Shown piece after piece: positions 1 to 10,352 of a DNA stretch of 38,484 nt. The number at the start of each line of letters is the position of its first letter. The stretch's first letter is position 1. This stretch comes from Bacteroidales bacterium (GTDB lineage: Bacteria > Bacteroidota > Bacteroidia > Bacteroidales > UBA7960): positions 1 through 38,484 of the forward strand of contig SLIL01000158.1 of NCBI GenBank assembly GCA_007135645.1. The letters are read 5' to 3'. Made by a program: the position numbers and the translations under genes. The notes under the pieces were generated by a model. The model was not told the DNA's origin, did no database searches, and saw only the letters and a list, made by a program, of their open reading frames with translations.

Positions 1-1413
1 ATCGTTATTCTGCCTGAGGATGTCACTGAACCTGGCCAGACCTTCAGTAGTCCAGTTGCGTTTTTTGTCCTCTTCCTTTCTTTTCTGATCTTCGGCCTCA
101 GCTTTTTTAAGGCTTTCCCGCATTTGGATGAGCGCATTACCTAACACATCTTCATCACTCAAAGGGGTAAATGCATAATCAAAATTCTTTTTCTCTATCT
201 CGTTGGCAAACTCTGCTGTTGCTTTCAGACCATCAATCAGTTTATTGAGTGATTGAGAGATCCCACCAATTTCATCTTTGCGTGTAGTAATAAAATGATC
301 CAATTGTTTACCCATGGCAAGCCCTTGCAGGATCTCCGATGTTTGATTGATAGGGGTAGTTATCTGCCGCATAATAAATCGTAAGGAAATCAACAGGAAA
401 ATAATACCGAAAACTATTGCACCATAAACAAGGTTACGTGCATTTCTTGTGGCCTGCTGATAAAAATCATATTCTGTAACTGTAACGGCTACAAAGGTTT
501 GATAGGGCTCAAAAAACCTGAAAAACAACCTTCTTTCGGGAGCATTTCGCTGATCCTCCGGCCAGCGATATACCAATGAACCTTCTCTTGCAGCTACCAT
601 GTGTTGAAATACATGGGAGCCGGCAATATTATTCCCCTGTTCGGTTGGGTGGATCATTACATTTCCTTCACTATCCACGAGAAAAGGGTAACCGGTGCTA
701 AAGTACCTGATGTCGGCATAGGTGTCTGCAAGAAAACCAAGATCTTTTTCGGGCACACCCACAAAGATTGCGCCTGCTAACTCACCGTCAACATACAAGG
801 GCTGGTAGGCGGTAATAAAGTATTCATCAAGGATTACTGCCCTGCCCTGAAAAACCTCGCCATTTAGTAAGCTATTGGCGACCGGGGAGTTATCAGGGAT
901 GTAGGTTCCTGTGCCCCGTTGCCCCTGCCTGTCTCTTATATTGGTTGAGATCCTCAGAAATCCACCATCAACCCGTTGAAAGATTGTGGAAGCAACGTCT
1001 GCACCATCCTGAATTCTATCAACAATCCGGGTGTTGTTCCACAATGGAGAATTATTGATCATTAAAGGGAGGATATCCATGGTTCGGGATACATTCGTTT
1101 CCTGGTTGGTAACCTGAATACTGATCAAACTGGTATCCAGGGATAATTCTCCGGCTGAGCTTACTACTTCATCAGCATAGGTTAGAGCAATAGAAACGAG
1201 ATCGGTTTTTGTGCGATAATTGAGCTCAAGCATGCGGTAAAGGTCATTGACATGGGCCGTCATACGATCACTGTTTCCTTCAATCTGCATGGACTGACGG
1301 GTTATTACCACGACTGTACCAAGGGTAACCAGAACCACAAAAACCATGAAGGAGATGATTACAGAAACTTTTGTGCCAATTGATAACTGGCTCCATCTAT
1401 CTTTTATTTTCAT
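1..1413 (-). CDS. Transmembrane sensor protein, N-terminal part (periplasmic Cache-type domain, second TM, HAMP domain); runs off the left edge
   Basis: Not in the ORF track because there is no stop inside the window. Manual reverse translation from ATG at 1413 gives an open frame: MKIKDRWSQLSIGTKVSVIISFMVFVVLVTLGTVVV... then a Cache-like region (FFITAYQPLYVDGELAGAIFVGVPEKDLGFLADTYADIRYFSTGYPFLVDSEGNVMIHP), a TM (NLVYGAIVFGIIFLLISLRFII) and HAMP (ITTPINQTSEILQGLAMG...RKDEIGGISQSLNKLI). Confidence 0.8.
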   Translation of the reverse strand, partial: MKIKDRWSQLSIGTKVSVIISFMVFVVLVTLGTVVVITRQSMQIEGNSDRMTAHVNDLYRMLELNYRTKTDLVSIALTYADEVVSSAGELSLDTSLISIQVTNQETNVSRTMDILPLMINNSPLWNNTRIVDRIQDGADVASTIFQRVDGGFLRISTNIRDRQGQRGTGTYIPDNSPVANSLLNGEVFQGRAVILDEYFITAYQPLYVDGELAGAIFVGVPEKDLGFLADTYADIRYFSTGYPFLVDSEGNVMIHPTEQGNNIAGSHVFQHMVAAREGSLVYRWPEDQRNAPERRLFFRFFEPYQTFVAVTVTEYDFYQQATRNARNLVYGAIVFGIIFLLISLRFIMRQITTPINQTSEILQGLAMGKQLDHFITTRKDEIGGISQSLNKLIDGLKATAEFANEIEKKNFDYAFTPLSDEDVLGNALIQMRESLKKAEAEDQKRKEEDKKRNWTTEGLARFSDILRQNND

Positions 1414-1453
1414 AACCTATCAATTGGAGTTAAAACTGTGTAAATTATAACTA

Positions 1454-2308
1454 TCAGTTCTCGTTGAGAGATTCAAAGTATTGCCTGATCTCCATCTGGG
1501 CAAAACCATAATCCTGGGCAGAAGTACCCGTATTGTCGGTAATAAACCTGTCTGCGCCATTCTGAATAAGTATTCTGATCATCTCGAGGTTTCCTTCCAT
1601 TACTGCTTTGATAATGGGAGTGCGCCCCTGATGATCCTGGATATTTACATCTGCCCCCTGGTTAATGAGTTCCTGGTGTACAGGAATTCTCCCCTGGTAT
1701 CGATGCACCATTATTGTAGGAATACCTGCCGGGTTTCTGGCATTAACATCCGCACCATGCTCAACCAGCATTTGAACAGCCTCCGTATTGGTTCCGGATT
1801 CAAGGGACCTCATCAAAATGGTATTACCATCAAGGTCTGAGATATTGGGATTGGCCCCTGCTTCGAGCAACTGTATGGCTCCTCTGTTATTTCCGGCATT
1901 AATAGCAACCATGAGGGCAGTTGCACCATTGTTGGCCCTGATTTCCAGGTTTGCGCCATTGTAAATAAGGTAGTTCAATATCCGGTTGTTTCGTTGAATA
2001 GCTGCTTCCATTAGAGCCGTAAACCCAATATGGTTCTGAATATTAACATTGGCCTGGTGTTCCAGCAGGGTCACAAGGATCCGGTAATGGTTGGCTTCTG
2101 CAGCGCCAATCAGGGGCACGAACTGGGGATTGCCGTCACCATTTGGGTTGTCGCCCCGGGCAAGAAAACGATTGACCCTGGATTGGTTGTTATCCATGAC
2201 CGCGTTGTAAAGCCGTGACTGGGCTGAAAGTTCAGCACTTAAAAGAACCAATACAAATGTAATTACCGGGAAAAGGGTACTAAAATTTGAATAACGCCTG
2301 TTGATCAT
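1454..2308 (-). CDS. Exported ankyrin-repeat protein
   Basis: N-terminal hydrophobic signal followed by about seven ankyrin repeats (e.g. GFTALMEAAIQRNNRILNYLIYNGANLEIRANNGATALMVAINAGNNRGAIQLLEAGANPNISDLDGNT). Lies 41 bp upstream of the sensor start on the same strand. Confidence 0.9.
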   Translation of the reverse strand: MINRRYSNFSTLFPVITFVLVLLSAELSAQSRLYNAVMDNNQSRVNRFLARGDNPNGDGNPQFVPLIGAAEANHYRILVTLLEHQANVNIQNHIGFTALMEAAIQRNNRILNYLIYNGANLEIRANNGATALMVAINAGNNRGAIQLLEAGANPNISDLDGNTILMRSLESGTNTEAVQMLVEHGADVNARNPAGIPTIMVHRYQGRIPVHQELINQGADVNIQDHQGRTPIIKAVMEGNLEMIRILIQNGADRFITDNTGTSAQDYGFAQMEIRQYFESLNEN

Positions 2309-2441
2309 AAAATGAGAGGTTAAGTTGTAAAGAATGTTTTTTTGTTCTTTTATTACAACCTGAAAACATCAAACTTTATCAGGAGAATAAAATTACACAA
2401 TTTTAAAATTAAATGCTTAACAAGCAACTATTATTCCAAAA

Positions 2442-2891
2442 TTAAGACAAAAGTCTTTTCACAACTTCAGACACCAGCTTATTATCAGCTTTCCCTGCCA
2501 TTTCCTTTGAAGCTCGTCCCATTACTTTGCCCATGTCTTTCATATCAGATGCACCGGTTTCCAGGATCACTTTTTTCACCTGTTTTTCAATCTCCTTCTC
2601 ACTCAGTTGCTCAGGCAAATACTCTTCAATAACACCCGCCTGATTGATTTCTACATCTGCCAGATCCTTTCTACCCTGGTCAACATACATTTCGGCTGCT
2701 TCTTTTCTTTGCTTCACCAAACGCTTCAGAAGCATTATTTCCACTTCCGGTTTAATTTCAGCAGTACCCCCTTTATCTGTTCGTTGTACCAGCAGCGCAT
2801 TTTTTACTGCTCTCAAAGCTTCCAATCTTTCTTTCTCCTTGGCAAGCATAGCTTTTTTAATGTCCTGGTCAATTTTTTCAAGTAGCCTCAT
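2442..2891 (-). CDS. GatB/YqeY domain-containing protein
   Basis: 149 aa; MRLLEKIDQDIKKAMLAKEKERLEALRAVKNALL ... EEYLPEQLSEKEIEKQVKKVI ... DMGKVMGRASKEMAGKADNKLVSEVVKRLL is typical of the YqeY family. Confidence 0.92.
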   Translation of the reverse strand: MRLLEKIDQDIKKAMLAKEKERLEALRAVKNALLVQRTDKGGTAEIKPEVEIMLLKRLVKQRKEAAEMYVDQGRKDLADVEINQAGVIEEYLPEQLSEKEIEKQVKKVILETGASDMKDMGKVMGRASKEMAGKADNKLVSEVVKRLLS

Positions 2892-2940
2892 GGTTTTTTA
2901 ATTGGTTTAGGTTTATGCAAATTTAGCAAAACAGTTGCAA

Positions 2941-2967
2941 TAAAAAAGCCCTGCTTTTCAACAGGGC
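2941..2967 (-). terminator. Rho-independent terminator downstream of ftsZ
   Basis: GCCCTG(cttttcaa)CAGGGC stem-loop flanked on + by AAAAAA, i.e. U-tract on the minus transcript; 27 bp past the ftsZ stop. Confidence 0.75.
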
Positions 2968-2993
2968 CATTTGAAGGGGATGCGTATCCGTTC

Positions 2994-4541
2994 TTAATCA
3001 ACGTTATCGTGTAAAAATGAATTGTTGGATTTGATCTGGGTTTTCCCGTCACCATCAAAGAGGGTGTATCTCGACACTTGCGATTCGTGGCTTGCAGGAA
3101 CTTTATTCAGCGCAACATTTCTTCTCAGGTATGCAGGTTCTTTTTCAAGATCACTCAGCCCTTCGGGGGTTTTGATTTTAAGGCTGAGTTCGCGCAGACG
3201 CGATTCTCTTTCGCGGGCTTTATCCTTAAGTCCAAAAGGATCTTCGGTTTTTGGTTCAGCGGGTTCCTGCTCCTTTCTTTTTATATCAGTAAGTGGATTT
3301 CTTTCCCGGGTATCCTGATCTTTGTTATCGGTGCTGAACAGCGATGCCTGATCCCTGGAGCTATCTACGTCAATTTGTACCTGACGATGATCCTTGTCTG
3401 CTTTATGCTTGTCCGGGTCAGAACCTTCCTGCTGTGATGCTTTTCGTGATATTACAGTAAAGCCATGCTCATTTTCCTGGCGGGGCTCTTCATTCTTCTG
3501 CACATTGCCTTCAAGGGGAATCACTTTTTTCTTAGGCACTGCCGCTTCCATATTGTATCCGAGATCGGAATTTTCGCCAAATCCGGTGGCAACAATAATA
3601 ACATTGATCTTATTGCCCAGGCTTTCATCTTTGCCATAGCCCCAGATGATATCGGCCGTAGAGCCAGCCTCCATTTGGATATAATCAGTTATCTCGGTGA
3701 TTTCGTCCATAAGGATCTCTTCCTTTCCGCTGATGATATTGAGCAACACATTGCTGGCACCCTTGATATTGTTGTCATTGAGCAAGGGTGATGCCAGAGC
3801 TGTTTCTACTGCTTTTATTGCACGGTTGTCGCCTTCGGCACTTCCACTTCCCATAATGGCTACTCCACTATTGGACATAACAGTTTTTACATCTGCAAAA
3901 TCCACATTCACACCTCCGGTAAGGGTGATGATCTCAGCAATACCTTTGGCAGCTGTGGTGAGGACATTATCTGCCTTGGAAAAAGCATCTGTAACAGACA
4001 AGTTTCCGTAAAGCTCCCTTAATTTATCGTTGCAGATCACAATGAGAGCATCCACATTTTCTTTCATCTCTTTAAGGCCTTCTTCAGCCTGCATTCTTCT
4101 TTTGCGGCCTTCAAAAGCAAAAGGAATGGTAACAATTCCTACAGTGAGGATGTCCATCTCTTTTGAAGCCTTGGCAATCACCGGAGCTGCGCCGGTACCT
4201 GTTCCTCCGCCCATACCGGCGGTAATGAACAGCATCTTGGTGTTTTTTTCAAGGATCTCTTTGATCCGGTCCATGTCTTCTATGGCGGCGTTTTTCCCAA
4301 CTGCGGGGATGCTTCCGGCACCTCTGCCATCGGTAAGGCTTACTCCCAGCTGGATTTTATTGGGTACAGGGCTACAGTCAAGGGCTTGCGAATCGGTATT
4401 GCAAACCACAAAATCTACTCCTTCAATTCCCTGCTTAAACATGTAGTTTACTGCATTACTACCTCCGCCCCCAACACCCAGGACTTTAATATCGGACGAT
4501 TGGTTTTTTGGTAAGTCGAAATTTATCATGTCTGTGTTCAT
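2994..4541 (-). CDS. ftsZ: Cell division protein FtsZ
   Basis: Tubulin signature GGGTGTGAAP, N-terminal KVLGVGGGGSNAVNYM; long charged C-terminal linker and conserved C-terminal NSFLHDNVD. Confidence 0.98.
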   Translation of the reverse strand: MNTDMINFDLPKNQSSDIKVLGVGGGGSNAVNYMFKQGIEGVDFVVCNTDSQALDCSPVPNKIQLGVSLTDGRGAGSIPAVGKNAAIEDMDRIKEILEKNTKMLFITAGMGGGTGTGAAPVIAKASKEMDILTVGIVTIPFAFEGRKRRMQAEEGLKEMKENVDALIVICNDKLRELYGNLSVTDAFSKADNVLTTAAKGIAEIITLTGGVNVDFADVKTVMSNSGVAIMGSGSAEGDNRAIKAVETALASPLLNDNNIKGASNVLLNIISGKEEILMDEITEITDYIQMEAGSTADIIWGYGKDESLGNKINVIIVATGFGENSDLGYNMEAAVPKKKVIPLEGNVQKNEEPRQENEHGFTVISRKASQQEGSDPDKHKADKDHRQVQIDVDSSRDQASLFSTDNKDQDTRERNPLTDIKRKEQEPAEPKTEDPFGLKDKARERESRLRELSLKIKTPEGLSDLEKEPAYLRRNVALNKVPASHESQVSRYTLFDGDGKTQIKSNNSFLHDNVD

Positions 4542-4639
4542 ATTTTCCGGGTCTAAAGTAGTTATTATAAAATTTATTTATTTCTTAACACACAGGTTTT
4601 TATCAACAGATTTCCCAATGAAATTGTTAATAAAACCGA

Positions 4640-5935
4640 TCAATCTGGGGTATCATTCTCAAAAAATTGCCTTCCTTTTTTGAGGATGACATCAAAAAAG
4701 TTTCCTCTATTCTTTTTGGAGTGGGTAGATACCCTTGGCTCCTTCTTTTTTCTCTGCTTCTCCGAATTGTTAAACCCCTGGATTACAAGGCCAACACCGG
4801 TGGCATGCATGGGTTTGGATACTTCATCGGAAGGGGCTTTGGCAAGGTGCTCACTGGGATAGCCGATCCGGGTATCCATGCCGGTAATAAATGATGTGAG
4901 CTGTGCGATATGCTTCAGCTGGCTGCCTCCACCAGTAAGTACGATCCCTGCAATAAGCTTGTTTTCAAAACCGGAGTTGCGGATCTCATAATACACATGC
5001 TCAATGATCTCTTCAGAGCGTGCCTGGATAATATTAGCCAGGTTTTTCAGAGAGATCTCCTTGGGATCACGCCCTTTTAATCCGGGAATGGAAACGATCT
5101 CTTCGTCGCGGTTTTCACTGGCCAGCGCCGAACCAAAGTTTACCTTCAATGCTTCGGCCTGTATCTTTATGATGGAACACCCTTCCTTGATATCTTCGGT
5201 GATCACGTTGCCACCCAGAGGAATTACCGCGGTATGCCGGATGATGTTGTCCTGAAAGATCGCAATATCGGTAGTGCCGCCACCAATATCCACCAGAACC
5301 ACCCCGGCCTCTTTTTCTTCTGCACTCAGCACTGCCTCGGAAGATGCCAATGGCTCCAGGATAAGGTCGTCGATCTCAAGCCCTGCCTTGGTAACACATT
5401 TCTCAATATTCCGTGCTGCTGCCAGTTGCCCGGTAATAATGTGAAAGTTTGCCTCCAGGCATCTGCCCGACATTCCGATGGGGGCTCTTATTCCCTGCTC
5501 ATTGTCAATAATGTAGTCTTGCGGGATTACATGAATAATATCCTCTCCCGGAGGAAGCACCAGCTTATACATATTTTCGATCAGATCGTCCACATCCTGC
5601 TGATCCACTTCCTCGTCAATGGAGTTTCGCATAATGCTACCACGATGCTGCAAACTGCGGATATGCTGGCCGGCAATTCCCACATTCACCACCCTGATCT
5701 CAACCCCCGATCGTTGCTCAGCTTCGGTTACAGCCGAACGGATAGAATCAACCGTGTGTTGTATATTGGCAACAACACCTCGGCTTACTCCCAGCGAGGG
5801 GCTTTTTCCCAGCCCGAGTATTTCTATTTTGCCATATTCATTTTTACGTCCAACGATACAAGCAATTTTTGTTGAACCAATATCTAAACCTACAATAATT
5901 TCAGATGGTACCATAGCAGCATTTATTTTGAACAA
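4640..5935 (-). CDS. ftsA: Cell division protein FtsA
   Basis: Actin-like ATPase motifs IVGLDIGSTKIACIVG, VVLVDIGGGTTDIAIF, GIVLTGGGSQLKHI; adjacent to ftsZ. True start may be the internal MVPSEI (about 5914). Confidence 0.97.
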   Translation of the reverse strand: MFKINAAMVPSEIIVGLDIGSTKIACIVGRKNEYGKIEILGLGKSPSLGVSRGVVANIQHTVDSIRSAVTEAEQRSGVEIRVVNVGIAGQHIRSLQHRGSIMRNSIDEEVDQQDVDDLIENMYKLVLPPGEDIIHVIPQDYIIDNEQGIRAPIGMSGRCLEANFHIITGQLAAARNIEKCVTKAGLEIDDLILEPLASSEAVLSAEEKEAGVVLVDIGGGTTDIAIFQDNIIRHTAVIPLGGNVITEDIKEGCSIIKIQAEALKVNFGSALASENRDEEIVSIPGLKGRDPKEISLKNLANIIQARSEEIIEHVYYEIRNSGFENKLIAGIVLTGGGSQLKHIAQLTSFITGMDTRIGYPSEHLAKAPSDEVSKPMHATGVGLVIQGFNNSEKQRKKKEPRVSTHSKKNRGNFFDVILKKGRQFFENDTPD

Positions 5936-6711
5936 ACAACCTGATTTTTATACTTTAAATTTATTGTTGAATAGCTTGCCCAACCAACGTGGGTAAGCCC
6001 GTTTCTGTAAAACTTTAATAATTTCTCAAATTTTTCTTCCATATCCTCTACTCCTCCCAGCTTCACCACATGCACCCCGTTGCGCGGGATCAACTCAAAC
6101 TCTCCATGGCTGGTTACATATACCTGATCGATCCATGCACTCCAGAAAGGATCGTTCCCCATGTATCGGATCAACTCATTCAAATCCTTCATTACCCTTT
6201 CTGAGCGACTCAACTTATTTTCATCTGCTAGCTCATTAAGGGAAAAATCATGGGCATACCTGGTATGGATAAACCCCGTTGCAACAGGAACCCTGGCAGT
6301 AAACTTATCGCTGGTCCTCATCAAACGGCCCGATTCATCCAGGTAATAGGTCTCGTTCAGTGTATTCACGATCCTTACAATGGGTATCCTCTGTTTAATA
6401 TCTGCCATAACATGGCCGTCAATACTCCTGTAAACCCGGCTATCCTGCACATAATACATGGCATTGATCCTTTCTGAAATGCGGTTGAGCGATATATCCT
6501 TCATAACCCGCCCTTCCAGGGTGTCCATCAATGCATATACTTTTTTAACCACTTCCGCCGAATCAACAAACCTCATCCCATGAGGCTGATCAATGTTTAC
6601 ACTGAAGCTGCGGCAGGGCATAGTCTTATTGCTTTCAACGGCAAAGCTCAGCAACAGAAAAACTCCTGCAGGTATCAGAATATACAGTATGATGACCAGA
6701 ACCTTTTTCAT
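5923..6711 (-). CDS. ftsQ: Cell division protein FtsQ/DivIB
   Basis: Single N-terminal TM, POTRA-like region (VYRSIDGHVMADIKQRIPIVRIVNTLNETYYLDESGRLM), position between murC and ftsA; 13-bp overlap with ftsA. Confidence 0.9.
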   Translation of the reverse strand: MKKVLVIILYILIPAGVFLLLSFAVESNKTMPCRSFSVNIDQPHGMRFVDSAEVVKKVYALMDTLEGRVMKDISLNRISERINAMYYVQDSRVYRSIDGHVMADIKQRIPIVRIVNTLNETYYLDESGRLMRTSDKFTARVPVATGFIHTRYAHDFSLNELADENKLSRSERVMKDLNELIRYMGNDPFWSAWIDQVYVTSHGEFELIPRNGVHVVKLGGVEDMEEKFEKLLKFYRNGLTHVGWASYSTINLKYKNQVVCSK

Positions 6712-8060
6712 GATTTATCCAGCAATGCTTTAATGGGTTTAACAAACTTGTCTATATTTCCGGCCCCCATGGTAATCAATACTTCAAACCGGTTGGCGTT
6801 CACAAACTCCAGCAGGTCCTTGTCAGGGACAAAGTATTTCTCGGGCAGATCGATCTTATCAAGAATGGAATGGGCACTTACCCCTTCAATGGGCAATTCC
6901 CTGGCCGGATAAATATCCATTACAACAACCTGGTCGAGCATGCCCAGTGCCTCACCAAAACCATCAGCCAGATCGCGGGTGCGCGAATACAGGTGCGGCT
7001 GAAAAATGCCGGTGATCTTTTTCTTCGGAAACAGTGCCCTGGCTGATCTTACACAGGCTGCAATCTCCTCAGGATGATGTGCATAATCATCAATAAACAC
7101 CGATTTTCCTCCCGCACAAATTATTTCAAAACGCCTTTTCACTCCTTTAAAAGTCCCCAACGCCTGTTGAATATTCTCCCATGAAATGCCTGCCATGCGT
7201 GATGCAGCAGCTGCAGCAAGGGCATTTTCGAGATTATGCAACCCGGCTCCACCAAATTTTACCGGGTATTCCTGGTTACCTTCAGTAAATGCACAATGGT
7301 ATTTCCCTTCTTCAATTACCGGGTTCAGCATCCTGAATCGGGCCTGGTTAGCGGTACCATATTTTTCAATCATCACATTTTCCGGGGCAGTCATTCCCAG
7401 TTTATCTTTCATGATAAGATGTCCGCCGGGTTCAACCTTTTGGGTAAACAACGTGAAGGACTCTTTTAACTGATCCATGGTTCCATACACATCAAGGTGG
7501 TCGGCATCCATAGAAGTGATCACTGCCACCCGTGGTTTAAGCTGCAGGAATGACCGGTCAAACTCATCTGCCTCAACGATAGCCCAACGGGGTTTGCCCG
7601 ACACAATAAAATTCGTATCATAATTGGCGCTGATCCCTCCTACGAAACTCACAAAGTCCATTTTTGCAGTTTTGAAAATATGGGCAATAATGCTTGCTAC
7701 AGTAGTTTTTCCATGGGTTCCGGCAACAGCTATCGTGGGAATGCCGGCAGCAATTTGTCCCAGCATTTCAGATCGCTTCATCATTTTAACCGGGCTGTTT
7801 TTGAAGAAAACAAACTGCCTGTTTTCTTTGGGTATGGCCGGTGTATAAATTACCAGGTCCGTTTCTGCAGGCAGCACCTCTTCAGTATCGGTGTAATTAA
7901 TCACAGCTCCTTCCTTTTCAAGCTGCATGGTAAGATCGGTTGATGTACGGTCATACCCGTAAACCTGCTTGCCAAGCCACAGGAAATACCGGGCAAGGGC
8001 ACTCATGCCAATGCCGCCGATTCCAAGAAAGTAAATCCTATGTGCCTGATTAATATCCAT
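6708..8060 (-). CDS. murC: UDP-N-acetylmuramate--L-alanine ligase
   Basis: IYFLGIGGIGMSALARYF, AGTHGKTTVASII, FIDDYAHHPEEI motifs; ATGA overlap with ftsQ. Confidence 0.97.
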   Translation of the reverse strand: MDINQAHRIYFLGIGGIGMSALARYFLWLGKQVYGYDRTSTDLTMQLEKEGAVINYTDTEEVLPAETDLVIYTPAIPKENRQFVFFKNSPVKMMKRSEMLGQIAAGIPTIAVAGTHGKTTVASIIAHIFKTAKMDFVSFVGGISANYDTNFIVSGKPRWAIVEADEFDRSFLQLKPRVAVITSMDADHLDVYGTMDQLKESFTLFTQKVEPGGHLIMKDKLGMTAPENVMIEKYGTANQARFRMLNPVIEEGKYHCAFTEGNQEYPVKFGGAGLHNLENALAAAAASRMAGISWENIQQALGTFKGVKRRFEIICAGGKSVFIDDYAHHPEEIAACVRSARALFPKKKITGIFQPHLYSRTRDLADGFGEALGMLDQVVVMDIYPARELPIEGVSAHSILDKIDLPEKYFVPDKDLLEFVNANRFEVLITMGAGNIDKFVKPIKALLDKS

Positions 8061-8066
8061 ATTTTT

Positions 8067-9176
8067 TTATTTCACTAGTCCAAGGGCCACTCCTGCAATA
8101 TTTTTTGCCGAGTCGCGGTAAAAGAATCCAGCTATGTTTTGTTTTAGTTTGTGTAGTTTATCTTCATCATGAATCAGATCAGAAACGGCACTTCCCAGTT
8201 TTTCACGCACCTCATTGTCGCGCACCAGCACGGCAGCATGCATGTTTACCAGGGCCATGGCATTCTTGGTTTGATGATCTTCGGCCACATTGGGCGAAGG
8301 CACCAGCACCGAAGGGCGTTGCAGGGCGCATATCTCGCTGATGGCAATGGCACCAGCCCTTGAAACCACCACATCACTCACTGCAAAGGCCAGGTCCATT
8401 CTGTTAATGAATGCATTTACCCACAAAGACTTTGTCTTCAATCTGCCGGCCAGCAGCATGGCATTGTCAATGTAGTGCTTCCCTGTTTGCCAGATTACCT
8501 GCAACCCTTCTGACAACATCCCTTCCACATGCCTGTTCATGGCTTCGTTGATGCTTAAGGCACCCAGGCTACCTCCCACAATAAGTACTACTTTTTTATC
8601 AGGGCTGAATCCAAAATACTCAAGGCCTTCTTCCTTTCTGCTGTTGGCATCCAGGATATCATTCCTGACCGGATTTCCGGTCAGGAATATTTTCTCTTTG
8701 GGGAAAAAGCGTTCCATTCCTTCATAAGCCACACAGATCTTATCTGCCTTGCGCGCAAGGATTTTATTAGTGATACCCGGATAAGAATTCTGCTCCTGTA
8801 TGAGAGTGGGAATTCCGTATTTGGCAGCCGCCCTTACCACCGGGCCACTGGCATACCCTCCCACACCAATAACAATCTGAGGCCTGAATCTTTTTACTAT
8901 GTTTTTAGACCGCACCATGCTGTCGCACAACTTAAAGGGCACCAGGAAGTTTTTCCATGTGAGTCGCCTTTGCAGTCCGGAAATATTGAGACCGATAATG
9001 TGATAGCCGGCAGCCGGTACCTTTTCCATTTCCATGCGCCCTTTTGCTCCCACAAACAGGATACGTGCATTGAACACCTTCTCCTTTATGGCATTGGCAA
9101 TGGCTATGGCAGGGAAAACATGGCCTCCGGTGCCACCTCCGGCAATGATTACTTTGATCTGGTCAGGCATAGGCAC
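8067..9176 (-). CDS. murG: UDP-GlcNAc:undecaprenyl-PP-MurNAc-pentapeptide GlcNAc transferase
   Basis: VIIAGGGTGGHVFPAIAIA, IGVGGYASGPVV, LTGNPVR, GGSLGALSIN, VVSRAGAIAISEI. Confidence 0.97.
   Translation of the reverse strand: MPMPDQIKVIIAGGGTGGHVFPAIAIANAIKEKVFNARILFVGAKGRMEMEKVPAAGYHIIGLNISGLQRRLTWKNFLVPFKLCDSMVRSKNIVKRFRPQIVIGVGGYASGPVVRAAAKYGIPTLIQEQNSYPGITNKILARKADKICVAYEGMERFFPKEKIFLTGNPVRNDILDANSRKEEGLEYFGFSPDKKVVLIVGGSLGALSINEAMNRHVEGMLSEGLQVIWQTGKHYIDNAMLLAGRLKTKSLWVNAFINRMDLAFAVSDVVVSRAGAIAISEICALQRPSVLVPSPNVAEDHQTKNAMALVNMHAAVLVRDNEVREKLGSAVSDLIHDEDKLHKLKQNIAGFFYRDSAKNIAGVALGLVK
8661..8688. repeat. Perfect 13-bp inverted repeat with 2-nt spacer inside murG
   Basis: ATTCCTGACCGGA-tt-TCCGGTCAGGAAT. 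Confidence 0.9.
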
Positions 9177-10314
9177 CTCCTTCCTGTTGTTCGGCTTCTT
9201 CTACTTTCCGGCTAACGCTCAGTATTATTCCAATGGCCAGGCTGGTAAACCACAATGAGGTACCACCCATACTCAACAGGGGTAATGGCTGACCGGTAAC
9301 CGGCAGCAGATCTACAGTAACGGCCATGTTGATCATGGCCTGAAAAACAAGGCTAAAAGTAAGCCCTGCGGCCAGAAATGCCCCAAAAGTACCGGGGCTT
9401 CGATGGGCAATGCGCACCCCTCTGAACAGCAGTATCAGGTAAAGCATCAGCACTACAAAACCACCGATCAATCCGTATTCCTCTATAATGATGGCATAAA
9501 TAAAATCAGAAAAGGCCTGTGGCAGAAAGTTCCTCTGGGATGAATTGCCGGGCATTTTTCCGGTAATGCCTCCAGTTGCAATGGCAATCTTTGCCTGGTC
9601 AGACTGATAGGTATCAGAATTTTCCTTGTCCATGAACCGGTCGATACGGGCTTTCCAGGTATACAACCGTCCTGTTTCGGGTGAATTGAAAAGGATCAGC
9701 AGGAAAATACTGAGAAAGAATACCCCGATGCCACTCATGGCTAGAATATACTTAAGGCTGATACGCCCGATAAACATCAGTACCATGGAGGTGGCGAACA
9801 GAATAACCGCGGTTGAAAGGTTGGCCGGTAAAATTAGTCCACAAACAATGATCACCGGAAGGATGACCGGCAGAAATGCCGATTTGAAATCTTTTATCTG
9901 ATCCTGCTTCTTGGTAAGGACCCTTGCAATATACATTATCAAAGCCAGCTTGGCAAAGTCAGAACTCTGGAAGGTAATATTGATTACAGGCAGGGTAAGC
10001 CAGCGATTGGCCTCGTTGATACTGGTTCCCATAACCAGAGTAAACACAAGCAAAGGGATAGCCAGGAACAACGCCAGTTGCGAAAGCCGCGAGTAATAAG
10101 TATATTTTATTTTGTGGGCCACATACATCAGCAGCAACCCAGACACAAGGATAATAAAATGCTTGATAAGATAATACTCCGTATTTCCGGCCTGGAAACG
10201 ATAGGCAAGGGTGCCGGTTGAGCTGTACACCGCCAGGATGGAGAACAGTGACAAGAATGCCACCACAAACCATATCACCTTGTCTCCCTGTAAACGTGCG
10301 AGTATTGCCTTCAT
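9163..10314 (-). CDS. ftsW: Lipid II polymerase / cell division protein FtsW (SEDS family)
   Basis: Polytopic SEDS protein; QSDFAKLALIMYIARVL, GEYGLIGG-like EEYGLIGGFVVLMLY, PVTGQPLPLLSMGGTS. Confidence 0.96.
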   Translation of the reverse strand: MKAILARLQGDKVIWFVVAFLSLFSILAVYSSTGTLAYRFQAGNTEYYLIKHFIILVSGLLLMYVAHKIKYTYYSRLSQLALFLAIPLLVFTLVMGTSINEANRWLTLPVINITFQSSDFAKLALIMYIARVLTKKQDQIKDFKSAFLPVILPVIIVCGLILPANLSTAVILFATSMVLMFIGRISLKYILAMSGIGVFFLSIFLLILFNSPETGRLYTWKARIDRFMDKENSDTYQSDQAKIAIATGGITGKMPGNSSQRNFLPQAFSDFIYAIIIEEYGLIGGFVVLMLYLILLFRGVRIAHRSPGTFGAFLAAGLTFSLVFQAMINMAVTVDLLPVTGQPLPLLSMGGTSLWFTSLAIGIILSVSRKVEEAEQQEGGAYA

Positions 10315-10352
10315 TAATTTCTGCTTAACTGTATGATAGAATCCTTTAAATG

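Noticed and set aside
5234-5875. 213-aa plus-strand ORF
   Set aside because: Antisense to ftsA.
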